NCBI RefSeq assembly: GCF_030295325.1 | Contig: NZ_AP027059.1 | Span: 1,980,637-2,044,636 of the forward strand | DNA: 64,000 nucleotides | Direction of reading: 5' to 3' | Source of the DNA: Haliovirga abyssi | Lineage (GTDB): Bacteria; Fusobacteriota; Fusobacteriia; Fusobacteriales; Haliovirgaceae | Part shown: piece by piece, positions 55,204-62,948 of the stretch | Position numbering within the stretch: the first letter of the stretch is position 1 | How the letters are laid out: every line of letters starts with the position of its first letter | Program-made: the position numbers and the translations under genes | The notes under the pieces: generated by a model | The model's input: only the letters and a program-made list of their open reading frames with translations | The model's database searches: none | Told to the model about the DNA's origin: nothing

Positions 55204-56262
55204 TTACTCAAATAATTTATCCCATAAATATCTTGCAAATCTCTTTTTTTCTCCAATAATTATCTTTGCTTTTCCTTTTAATCCGTTTCGCAAATATACA
55301 CCTTTTAATCTATTATTTTTTAATTTTGTAGTAAATCCTTTTATCTTTACTTCTACTTTATTATAAGTTATTCCTTTTTCTGCTTGTGGAAATAATTTTA
55401 TTACTTCTCCTTCCAATGTTGAATATTTCTCATAAGGTATTGCATCTATCATTAATATTACTTTTTGCCCTTTTTTGACTTTTTCAATTTGATTTTCCTT
55501 TAAAGTTACTAACATTTTCAAATTATTTAAATCCGCTAAAGTAAATAATAAATCTCCATTATTAACTATTGCTCCCTTTAAATTTTTTAATTTATTCGTA
55601 ATTATTGTCATCCTATCATAAGGTGAAGCTATATTACAGTTATTTAATTTATTTTTTAAATTTTCATTTTTATTTTTATAATATGTAATTTTTTTCTTGA
55701 TATTTAATCTTTCTATATATATTAATTCTTTTTTTAACTTTAAGTCATTTTTTTGAGAAAAATTTAAAAACTCAATATTTTTCTTTCCTAATAAATACTT
55801 GATTTTCTTTAATTCGTAGTTGGATATTTCTCCCATTTTAAATAAAATTTTATCATGTTCATATTCATTTTTTAAATTTTTATAATCTATTTCTAATAAT
55901 TTTAACTTATTTTCATTATTTTTATCTTCTAAATTAATCTCTTTTTCTTTAATATTTTCTTCTTCTAAATTTTTAATCAAATCTTCTATTAATCTTTCAT
56001 TTTCTATAATTTTCCCCTTAATATTTTCTGAATCTATTTCCATCACAATTTCTTTTTTGTTTACAACTTCTCCAAAACCTTTTTCTATTTTTTTTATTCT
56101 ACCATTACAAGGAGAATATATATTATATTTATCCGCAATTACTACACCTTTTCCTTCTACATACTCTGTTTTTTTTAATACAAAAAATAAAATTAATATT
56201 ACCAATACAAATATTATTGTAGTTATTACTAAAAATTTTATTACTGATAAAGGATTTTTCAT
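55204..56262 (-). CDS. HlyD-family membrane-fusion protein
   Basis: A 352-aa adaptor: one N-terminal membrane segment (about 8-30), a split lipoyl/barrel-sandwich domain (VEGKGVVIADKYNIYSPCNGRIKK ... NCNIASPYDRMTI), a long coiled-coil hairpin between (about 80-200), and a C-terminal beta-barrel (VTLKENQIEKVKKGQKVIL). This is the bacteriocin-exporter class. It links the ABC transporter upstream (34 bases away) with the TolC-like channel downstream. The whole set implies export of a peptide across both membranes. Confidence 0.88.
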   Translation of the reverse strand: MKNPLSVIKFLVITTIIFVLVILILFFVLKKTEYVEGKGVVIADKYNIYSPCNGRIKKIEKGFGEVVNKKEIVMEIDSENIKGKIIENERLIEDLIKNLEEENIKEKEINLEDKNNENKLKLLEIDYKNLKNEYEHDKILFKMGEISNYELKKIKYLLGKKNIEFLNFSQKNDLKLKKELIYIERLNIKKKITYYKNKNENLKNKLNNCNIASPYDRMTIITNKLKNLKGAIVNNGDLLFTLADLNNLKMLVTLKENQIEKVKKGQKVILMIDAIPYEKYSTLEGEVIKLFPQAEKGITYNKVEVKIKGFTTKLKNNRLKGVYLRNGLKGKAKIIIGEKKRFARYLWDKLFE

Positions 56263-56295
56263 TAACTCTCTTCCTTTCTTTAAATATTATGATTT

Positions 56296-58023
56296 TTAAT
56301 TCTTATCTTTTCTATTCACCAAATCATAATAATATCCCCGTTTGCTTATTAACTCTTCATGTTCTCCTTCTTCTATTACTCTTCCTTCTTTCAAAACAAT
56401 TATCCTATCTACATTTTTAACTGTTGATAAACGATGGGCAATCATTATAACTGTTTTTTCTTTAAGTTCTTTCTCTAAAAAATCTTGTATTTTTCTTTCT
56501 GTTATATTATCTAAAGCTGAAGTGGCTTCATCTAATATAACTAAATCAGGATTTTTTAAAATTATTCTTGCAATTGATAGACGTTGTCTTTGTCCTGCTG
56601 ATATATTACTCCCATTTAAATCAATCTTTTTCATCATCCCATCTTTCTCTTGATTCAAGAATTCCCCCATTTGACATTTATTACATATCTCTTCTATCAC
56701 TTCATTTTTTTCTTTTTTTCCTAGCAATAAGTTTTCTTTTAAACTATCACTAAAAAAAAAGTTGTCTTGATTTACTACTCCTATAAATTTCCTATAATTA
56801 TTAATATTAATTTCTTTTAAATTATTTCCATCAATAATTATATCCCCTTTTTCAGGCTCATATAATCCCATTAATAATTTTACTATAGAAGATTTTCCGC
56901 TTCCACTTTCTCCAACGATTGCTATTTTTTCCCCTTTTCCTATTTTTAAATTAAAATTATCAAACAATTTATTTCCTATTTCGTAAGAAAAAGATACATT
57001 TTCAAATTTTATATCTCCTTCTATACCCTTTATCTTTTTTCCTTTTATATTTTCTTCTTTTAAATTTAATATCTTTTCTATCCTTTCTACCGCGACCAAA
57101 AAAGAATGGAAATCAATATTAAAATTAATAAATTGAATTAAACTATTTTTTAAAATACTACCATAAGAACTTAAAGCAATATAACTTCCAAAAGATATTT
57201 CTCCAGTATAAACTAAATATCCGCCAAAACCGAACATCAATATAATCTCCAAAACATCAATAAAACTGCTCCCAATGTTGCTAAGCCATTTATATTTCAA
57301 ATAACTAAATATCGACACTATTAATTCTCTATTTTTTACCCAGTGTTTTCTTTCAATATATTTTTCTTTTACATTTAATTTTATATGTCCAAAATTAAAA
57401 AAAGATTCATTAATAAATGAAAATAAGTTTGAAACCGATTCTTGTGTTTTTTTATTAGTTCTAGTTAATCTTTTTCCAAAATATAAATTATTAAAAACAT
57501 ATCCAGGGATTAATATAAAAGAAATTAAAAAATATTTCCAACTTAATCCTATCATTATTATAGACACTACTAAAAAAGTAAAAAAAAACATTATTAATTC
57601 AAATAATTTAGTTGACATCACTTGCTCAACATTATAAATATCACTATCAAAAGTTACATATATATCCCCAAAATTCACTTCCTTTATATTTAAAGAATGT
57701 GCACTAAATATTTTTTTAAACATATTCTTTCTTAAAGTTGCGCTTATAAAATTCCCTATATAAGCTAATAAATAATCTTTAGATATCTGAAATATACTAC
57801 TCATAACAAAAATAGTTACATATAATAATATAAAAATATAAAGCGCTTCTATATTTTTTCCTATAAAAAATTCATCTATAATATATTTATTTATTAGTGG
57901 TTTTATTAAATTTAAAATTGTAATTACTGCCATAACAAAAACTACATATATCTGTAATTTATATATTTTTTTTAAATAAGTATACATTTTTTTTATTGCT
58001 TTTATAACTTCCATATAATTCAT
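56296..58023 (-). CDS. ABC exporter (permease-ATPase), no peptidase domain
   Basis: A 575-aa half-transporter with six membrane segments (about 20-310) fused to an ATPase with all motifs: Walker A VGESGSGKSSIVKLL, Q-loop GVVNQDN, signature NISAGQRQRLS, Walker B PDLVILDEATSAL and the switch His in MIAHRLST. Unlike most double-glycine peptide exporters it lacks an N-terminal C39 protease, so the leader must be removed by another enzyme; S8 and S41 proteases are encoded in the same locus. ATG 58023 has GGAG at 8 bases. It follows the S41 gene after a family B MITE (58060-58204). Confidence 0.9.
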   Translation of the reverse strand: MNYMEVIKAIKKMYTYLKKIYKLQIYVVFVMAVITILNLIKPLINKYIIDEFFIGKNIEALYIFILLYVTIFVMSSIFQISKDYLLAYIGNFISATLRKNMFKKIFSAHSLNIKEVNFGDIYVTFDSDIYNVEQVMSTKLFELIMFFFTFLVVSIIMIGLSWKYFLISFILIPGYVFNNLYFGKRLTRTNKKTQESVSNLFSFINESFFNFGHIKLNVKEKYIERKHWVKNRELIVSIFSYLKYKWLSNIGSSFIDVLEIILMFGFGGYLVYTGEISFGSYIALSSYGSILKNSLIQFINFNIDFHSFLVAVERIEKILNLKEENIKGKKIKGIEGDIKFENVSFSYEIGNKLFDNFNLKIGKGEKIAIVGESGSGKSSIVKLLMGLYEPEKGDIIIDGNNLKEININNYRKFIGVVNQDNFFFSDSLKENLLLGKKEKNEVIEEICNKCQMGEFLNQEKDGMMKKIDLNGSNISAGQRQRLSIARIILKNPDLVILDEATSALDNITERKIQDFLEKELKEKTVIMIAHRLSTVKNVDRIIVLKEGRVIEEGEHEELISKRGYYYDLVNRKDKN

Positions 58024-58059
58024 TTTAACAACTCCAATTATAACATTTCTATAACTTAT

Positions 58060-58204
58060 GAATGGCTTAAAAATAATATTCCCATTTTGTTATAAAAGGC
58101 TCAAGGTTCTTTTATGAAAACCACATAAAAAACTACGCCCAACGTATGCAACGTTTCAACCATTTTTATAACAAAATATGAGAAAATTATTTTTTAAACG
58201 TTAC
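58060..58204 (+). mobile_element. MITE-like family B element, copy 3
   Basis: Almost identical to 38559-38704 and likewise abutting the stop codon of an S41 gene, so it was duplicated together with that gene. It separates the S41 gene from the ABC transporter inside the RiPP operon. Confidence 0.8.
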
Positions 58205-59557
58205 TTAATCTATTAAATTTTTTAATATATATGTTAATTGAGTATCTACACCATTTATTATATCATCAATTTTAGGTCTCACTATAATATCTGGAATAAC
58301 TCCTCTTTTTATCTTCTTTTCACTTGGATCACTTAAATATTTATTTGAAATATATATTTTAGTTTTAGTATACTTCGTTCTAAAAAAAATTGCATTTCCG
58401 TAATCACTATATCTAGTTCCACTTTCTTCTCCTATAATTGTTCCTAATTTATAAGCTTGGACCATTCCTAAAAATGAACTCGCACTTGAAAAACTTCCTC
58501 CATTTGCAAGAACAAATACATTCCCACTATATCTGTTCATACCATATACTTCTTTTACATTACTTTTTAAAATTTTTCCATTTTGTTTATCAGTTATTTC
58601 ATTCCAGTTGTAACTATTCTTATAAATACCATATTTATTTTGATCTTTTTTTAGTGCTTTACAAACCTTTACTTGAATATAAGAAAATACTCTTATTTTT
58701 TTCTTTGTAATATATCTGCCTAACAATTCACCGCAATTACTATTTCCACCGCCATTATTTCTAATATCTATTATTAAATTATTTATCCTTTTCTTTTTTA
58801 ATTCAGAAAATGATTTCTCTAAAAAAGACAAATACTCTTGATCATAATCAAATTCTTTTATTCTCATAATTGCTACTTTTGACGAAATTTGTTTAAAACT
58901 ATATTTCTTCTCTTCTTTTATAAATCTTTTTTTATACTCTTTTAGACTAATTCCATTTATAATTTTTTTCTTTATAAGATTATCTTTTTTATCTCTATAA
59001 ACGATTTCATACTGTTTTGTAGGATTATATAATAAATAATAATGCATAAAAAACTCATCATTTAATATACATTTTTTCCAACCAATTGTATCATAAGATA
59101 TATGCTCAGATATATTTTTTATAATTCTATCAACAGGATTATTATTTATTTTTAAAATTAGAGAACCTTTTGTTATTTTATTATTATAATCTTTTATCAA
59201 ATATACTTTATTTCCAATTATATAAAATTTAAAAGGTAATATTTTAATGTCTCTCTTTAAAAAATTTTCTGTTTCTATTAAAACTCCAGTATGCCCATCT
59301 TTAATTTTAGCCATCAAAGAAGCTAAAAATGCAACTGCTTCTCTCTCAGAAATAGTATCATTAAATTTTTTGAATTTTTTTTCTATATAGTTATTCAATT
59401 CTTCTTTTTTTACACGAGCATAAAAATTTACATGAATATCTTCTCCTTTTTTCACTACATCTTTTACTTCTTTTAAAAACATCTCCTTACTTATCGCTGC
59501 ATTAATCAAATTACTAAAATAAAACATTGCTAAAAATATAAAAACTATTTTTTTCAT
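58205..59557 (-). CDS. Exported S41-family (C-terminal-processing-like) peptidase
   Basis: A 450-aa serine protease with signal peptide (MKKIVFIFLAMFYFSN, cleavage about 20). It has the IKDGHT motif (86-90), a PDZ-like stretch (GSLILKINNNPVDRII, about 131-146), the S41 motif DIRNNGGGNS (264-273) and the nucleophile segment ANGGSFSSAS (Ser358). Several S41 proteases are encoded in Cys-rich peptide loci, where they trim exported precursors. It lies between the radical SAM maturase (about 170 bases) and the exporter, so periplasmic leader trimming is the likely role. A nearly identical copy at 38705-40057 carries a nonsense codon. Confidence 0.88.
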   Translation of the reverse strand: MKKIVFIFLAMFYFSNLINAAISKEMFLKEVKDVVKKGEDIHVNFYARVKKEELNNYIEKKFKKFNDTISEREAVAFLASLMAKIKDGHTGVLIETENFLKRDIKILPFKFYIIGNKVYLIKDYNNKITKGSLILKINNNPVDRIIKNISEHISYDTIGWKKCILNDEFFMHYYLLYNPTKQYEIVYRDKKDNLIKKKIINGISLKEYKKRFIKEEKKYSFKQISSKVAIMRIKEFDYDQEYLSFLEKSFSELKKKRINNLIIDIRNNGGGNSNCGELLGRYITKKKIRVFSYIQVKVCKALKKDQNKYGIYKNSYNWNEITDKQNGKILKSNVKEVYGMNRYSGNVFVLANGGSFSSASSFLGMVQAYKLGTIIGEESGTRYSDYGNAIFFRTKYTKTKIYISNKYLSDPSEKKIKRGVIPDIIVRPKIDDIINGVDTQLTYILKNLID

Positions 59558-59726
59558 ATTATACTCCTCCTAATTTTTTTCTTCTTTATAATTAAATATT
59601 TCAAACTAAAATCTAAATATTATTTTTATAGCCATTTCTCATTATATAAAAGATTTTTGAAATACTAGAAATCAAAGTATAAATTCTTTTATCTATTAAT
59701 TTACATTTATATATTTTATTTACTAA

Positions 59727-61130
59727 CTATAAATATTCAAAATACAGTTTTGAATATTTTGTTACAGCATCTTTTACACTTTCGCCATCAATTTCACAAG
59801 ATATTTTTTTATCTAATATTTTCTTTTTGCATCCTCCATGACAAATTGGTAATTCTTTACAATCTAAACATTCCAATTGTTCTTTATTTTTAACAACAAG
59901 TTGTCGCCATTCCTTTTCCCTTTTTTTATTTGTTATATTCATTTCTCCATCTTCTGTAATATATCCTATATTATTTTCTTCTTGCCCTACTGAACTCTCA
60001 CAAGGATAAACAAGTCCTTCTGAAGAAATAACATAAGAGTTTTCTTTATATGCATAACATCCAACATTTTTAGGCATTGGTAATAAATTAGAAATTATAT
60101 ATTTTATTTCTTCTTTTTTAAAATTATTTTTTTCTATTCTGTATCTCATTCTTTTATAGTATATTTCGTTATTTATTTTATGCTTTATCTTCATTGCCTC
60201 TTTAGTTCCATAAATTTCTTCTTTAATTCTTTCATTTGAACTTCTTTTTGTTTCTACTTCATAAACAGGAGCAAAATAGATAAAAAATCTCATATCATCC
60301 ATAAATTCTTTTTCAAATTTCTCTATTAAAACTTTAGAACTTTTTAAATTTTTTTTCAAAAAGTTTACTCTAATATCTATATTAAATTCTTTTTCCACTT
60401 TTTTACTTATTAATAATAAGTTTTCATAAATTTTATCAAATGTACCTTCTCCATTTCTCAAATTACGAAGCTTGTCATGAGATTCTTTATCTCCATCAAA
60501 TGTTATTTGAAATTTTTTTATCCCTTTATTTACTAATTTTTCAAACTTATCATATGTTAAAAGATATCCGTTAGTAGTCATATTTGATGTTAATTTTAAA
60601 TGTGAATACTTTTCTTCTAATTTTTTTATTTTCTCCATAAAATTTAAAATATTTTTATATTCTAGCATTGGTTCTCCACCAAACCAATGTATATTCACAT
60701 AAAAATTTTTATCTCTATTTGAAGCTTTTAATTTATTTTCTATAAAATTATATATACTTCTATATACTTCTTCCTTCATAGTTACATTTTTATATTTATA
60801 AATAAAGCAATAAGGGCATCTAAAATTACACTCTTCTGTTGGAAATAAAACTAAATTTAAACTATTGCCATAATCAAATTTTCTTGAAACTTCTAATATT
60901 TCATCCCTATTATTTTCAATAAGATATCCATATTTAATTAAAACATCTTTTATTTTTTCTTCTTCTAATTTAATATTATTGGGTTTTTTTAATAATTTTA
61001 TAATTATATCTTCTTGGTTTTCTTTAGGTATAAATATTGCTCTTGTTTTACAATTATACACCGCTAATCTCTCATTGTCTAATTTTATTTTATAATTATA
61101 TCTACTTTCTTTATATTGTAATTTTTCCAT
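59727..61130 (-). CDS. Radical SAM/SPASM peptide maturase
   Basis: A 467-aa enzyme. The N-terminal 90 residues form a RiPP-recognition-like region. The radical SAM core has Cys101-x3-Cys105-x2-Cys108 (CNFRCPYCF) and the SAM-binding GGEP (151-154). The SPASM domain shows Cys358, Gly372-x4-Cys377, then Cys421-x2-Cys424-x5-Cys430-x3-Cys434 and Cys445, the full set for two auxiliary [4Fe-4S] clusters. This architecture is that of sactipeptide/ranthipeptide thioether synthases and of the Clostridium Cys-rich peptide maturase CcpM. The adjacent Cys-rich precursors make Cys-to-carbon crosslinking the most likely reaction. AAGGAG precedes ATG 61130. Confidence 0.9.
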   Translation of the reverse strand: MEKLQYKESRYNYKIKLDNERLAVYNCKTRAIFIPKENQEDIIIKLLKKPNNIKLEEEKIKDVLIKYGYLIENNRDEILEVSRKFDYGNSLNLVLFPTEECNFRCPYCFIYKYKNVTMKEEVYRSIYNFIENKLKASNRDKNFYVNIHWFGGEPMLEYKNILNFMEKIKKLEEKYSHLKLTSNMTTNGYLLTYDKFEKLVNKGIKKFQITFDGDKESHDKLRNLRNGEGTFDKIYENLLLISKKVEKEFNIDIRVNFLKKNLKSSKVLIEKFEKEFMDDMRFFIYFAPVYEVETKRSSNERIKEEIYGTKEAMKIKHKINNEIYYKRMRYRIEKNNFKKEEIKYIISNLLPMPKNVGCYAYKENSYVISSEGLVYPCESSVGQEENNIGYITEDGEMNITNKKREKEWRQLVVKNKEQLECLDCKELPICHGGCKKKILDKKISCEIDGESVKDAVTKYSKLYFEYL

Positions 61131-61459
61131 TCTTCTCTCCTTATCAATTTAATAATATCTATTTTTTGCTCATAACTATATCCATTTAGATTCAGTAAAA
61201 ATATCATAAAATATTAATAGAAATATCATTATAAATTTTCTTATTTATTTTATTACTTTTTTCATGTCACTTAAAAACTTTACTACTATGATTATTTATA
61301 TGCTCCTTATATAAATTTAACAATTAATAATAAGGTCAGGGTATATTTGTTTGTTGTTTATTGTTTGCTGAAGCTATAAATAACCTTTAAATAATTTTAT
61401 AAAACTGTCTTTTTAAGTTTAAGAAATATAATATTTATTAAATTATTTTATTTATAATT
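61131..61459. other. Non-coding spacer between rSAM and precursor 1
   Basis: An AT-rich spacer. From 61319 it is homologous to the spacer 61857-61996 beyond precursor 2 (shared AACAATTAATAATAAGGTCA and CTTTTTAAGTTTAAG). No promoter or hairpin terminator was recognised, so rSAM is probably read through from the precursor. Confidence 0.5.
61334..61345 (+). repeat. Flanking inverted repeat, precursor 1 cassette (left)
   Basis: GGTCAGGGTATA; its exact inverse lies at 61658-61669, so the two enclose precursor 1 and its ribosome site. Confidence 0.6.
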
Positions 61460-61639
61460 TTACCAATGTATATGTATAGTACAATGAGTACATGTAGATG
61501 CATGAGAGCAATCATGACTATTACATATATGATGGCACCCGCCACTACTACTACCGCCACCATCTTCGTATCCATATACATCTACATATCCATTTACTTC
61601 TAATTCTTCTAATTCTAATTCTTTTATTTTATCTTTCAT
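61460..61639 (-). CDS. RiPP precursor peptide 1 (Cys/His-rich core)
   Basis: A 59-residue peptide with GGAGGG before ATG 61639. The leader runs from MKDKIKELELEELEVNGY to VDVYGYEDGGG and is nearly identical to that of precursor 2. The core begins about residue 30: a Ser/Gly spacer, then CHHICNSHDCSHASTCTHC and TIHIHW. It contains five Cys (35, 39, 44, 50, 53) and seven His, ending in aromatic Trp. This matches a substrate for the SPASM enzyme encoded 330 bases downstream. The GG in EDGG is a candidate leader cleavage site. The high His content could give metal binding. Existence is supported by leader conservation between two copies with divergent cores. Confidence 0.85.
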   Translation of the reverse strand: MKDKIKELELEELEVNGYVDVYGYEDGGGSSSGGCHHICNSHDCSHASTCTHCTIHIHW

Positions 61640-61657
61640 TAATTCCCTCCTATTTTT

Positions 61658-61669
61658 TATACCCTGACC
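61658..61669 (-). repeat. Flanking inverted repeat, precursor 1 cassette (right)
   Basis: TATACCCTGACC, the inverse of 61334-61345, immediately upstream of the precursor ribosome site. Confidence 0.6.
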
Positions 61670-61689
61670 AAAATTTAATTCTAATCAAA

Positions 61690-61846
61690 TTATTTTATTA
61701 AATTTAACCTCTTTTTATTAATAAAATTTAATATTTTTATGCTTAAAACTTTTTCATCTTTTAAATACTTTTCTAGAATTTTCATAATTATTGTCGCATG
61801 GCCATGTTCATCTTCTGTCTTTTTATTGTCAATTTGTGTACTAAAA
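61690..61846 (-). pseudogene. Remnant of a second S8 protease gene
   Basis: Encodes KTEDEHGHATIIMKILEKY, the His-motif region of the S8 protease at 62185, fused in frame to its C-terminal codons (FINKKRLNLIK, then TAA). Relative to the intact gene, 438 bases are missing between two copies of TTAATATTT, and the first ~45 codons are also lost or degraded. No start codon or catalytic Asp and Ser remain. Confidence 0.85.
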
Positions 61847-61871
61847 ATATAAATCTAACAATTAATAATAA

Positions 61872-61883
61872 GGTCAAGATATA
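61872..61883 (+). repeat. Flanking inverted repeat, precursor 2 cassette (left)
   Basis: GGTCAAGATATA, two changes from GGTCAGGGTATA, facing its inverse at 62153-62164. Confidence 0.5.
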
Positions 61884-61996
61884 CTTATTTGTTATTTGTT
61901 TATTTGAACCATAAAAAAATATTTAAATAATTTTATAAGACTACCTTTTTAAGTTTAAGGAATATCAATATTCATTAAACTATTTTATTTGTAATT

Positions 61997-62134
61997 TTAC
62001 TCATGTATAAAACAAGGCTCATATGGATAATGACAACTGCACACAAAACTGCCACTACCACCATCTTCATATCCATATACATCTACATATCCATTTACTT
62101 CTAATTCTTCTAATTCTTTTATTTTATCTTTCAT
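61997..62134 (-). CDS. RiPP precursor peptide 2 (three-Cys core)
   Basis: A 45-residue peptide with GGAGGG before ATG 62134. The leader MKDKIKELEELEVNGYVDVY continues GYEDGG and differs from precursor 1 only by loss of one Leu-Glu pair and one Gly. The core is SGSFVCSCHYPYEPCFIHE with Cys32, Cys34 and Cys41 and aromatic residues. It follows the S8 protease gene by 50 bases. Strict leader conservation with an unrelated core is the hallmark of RiPP precursors sharing one maturase. Confidence 0.85.
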   Translation of the reverse strand: MKDKIKELEELEVNGYVDVYGYEDGGSGSFVCSCHYPYEPCFIHE

Positions 62135-62152
62135 TAATTCCCTCCTATTTTT

Positions 62153-62164
62153 TATACCCTGACC
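62153..62164 (-). repeat. Flanking inverted repeat, precursor 2 cassette (right)
   Basis: TATACCCTGACC, identical to 61658-61669, between the S8 stop and the precursor 2 ribosome site. Confidence 0.6.
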
Positions 62165-62184
62165 AAAATTTAATTCTAATCAAA

Positions 62185-62868
62185 TCATTTTATTAAATTC
62201 AACCTATTTTTATTAATAAAATTTAATATTTCTTTTAATGTTAGTTTTTTATTTTCATTTATCAATTTTAAAATAATTCCTGTTATATGAGGAGTTGAAA
62301 AACTTGATGAATGCATATTATATTCATTTCCATCTATCCACCTCAATCTTTGTGTCCCACCTAAAATAATATCATTATTATTAAAATCAAATTCAAGTTT
62401 TTCTTCAAATAAATTCCCTTGTTTTATTTTAATTCCTATTACTTCTTTAAAACAAGCAGGATAAGCTACTTCACCTTCATTATGATGAGAAGCTATAATT
62501 ATTATTTTTTTTTCTCTTGCTTTGAGTATTTTTTTATAAATCTCATTTTTATACTCTTTGCTAATTGTCCCCAAGCTTAAATTAATAATATCAACTTTCT
62601 CATCAATAGCAATCTCTAATGCCTTTAGTAATAATTTAGAGTGAGTTGCTAAATTTTTATTTAATATTTTTATGTTTAAAACTTTTTCATCTTTTAAATA
62701 CTTTTCTAGAATTTTCATAATTATTGTCGCATGACCATGTTCATCCTCTGTCTTTTTATCATCAACATGAACTCCATATTGTGTATCAAAAAAAATTCTT
62801 ATATTTTTATAGATGTTCAATTTTGTTTTTTTGTATAATCCACTGTCTATTAGTGCTATTTTTTTCAT
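62185..62868 (-). CDS. Cytosolic subtilisin-like S8 peptidase
   Basis: A compact 227-aa protease with no signal peptide or prodomain. The triad is Asp8 (IALIDSGL), His44 (DEHGHATI, where HGHA replaces the usual HGTH) and Ser189 (SSSFSTPHITG). The oxyanion Asn130 lies in ASHHNEG. The start is ATG 62868; the GTG 9 bases upstream overlaps AAGGGTG. S8 proteases without signals in RiPP loci remove leaders inside the cell, so it may act after the SPASM enzyme and before export. It is followed 50 bases later by precursor 2. A deleted copy at 61690 shows the gene was duplicated with the precursor. Confidence 0.87.
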   Translation of the reverse strand: MKKIALIDSGLYKKTKLNIYKNIRIFFDTQYGVHVDDKKTEDEHGHATIIMKILEKYLKDEKVLNIKILNKNLATHSKLLLKALEIAIDEKVDIINLSLGTISKEYKNEIYKKILKAREKKIIIIASHHNEGEVAYPACFKEVIGIKIKQGNLFEEKLEFDFNNNDIILGGTQRLRWIDGNEYNMHSSSFSTPHITGIILKLINENKKLTLKEILNFINKNRLNLIK

Positions 62869-62948
62869 CTCAATCACCCTTTAAAATTTAATAAACAAAT
62901 TGTATATTTATTTTTTATTTATTACATGTATTAACGCCTTTTTCATAA

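Larger units (their letters stand above)
61319..62164. repeat. Tandem duplication of precursor-gene unit
   Basis: The stretch from AACAATTAATAATAAGGTCA through precursor 1 and the S8 remnant (61319-61846) repeats from 61857 through precursor 2 and the intact S8 gene. Homology covers the precursor 3' spacer, the leader codons, the 5' untranslated bases and the ends of the protease gene; the core-peptide codons are the divergent part. Confidence 0.8.

Noticed and set aside
62153-62164. TATAAA next to the inverted repeat as the precursor promoter
   Set aside because: No -35 element lies at suitable spacing, so a promoter call is not supported; readthrough from the S8 gene is equally likely.
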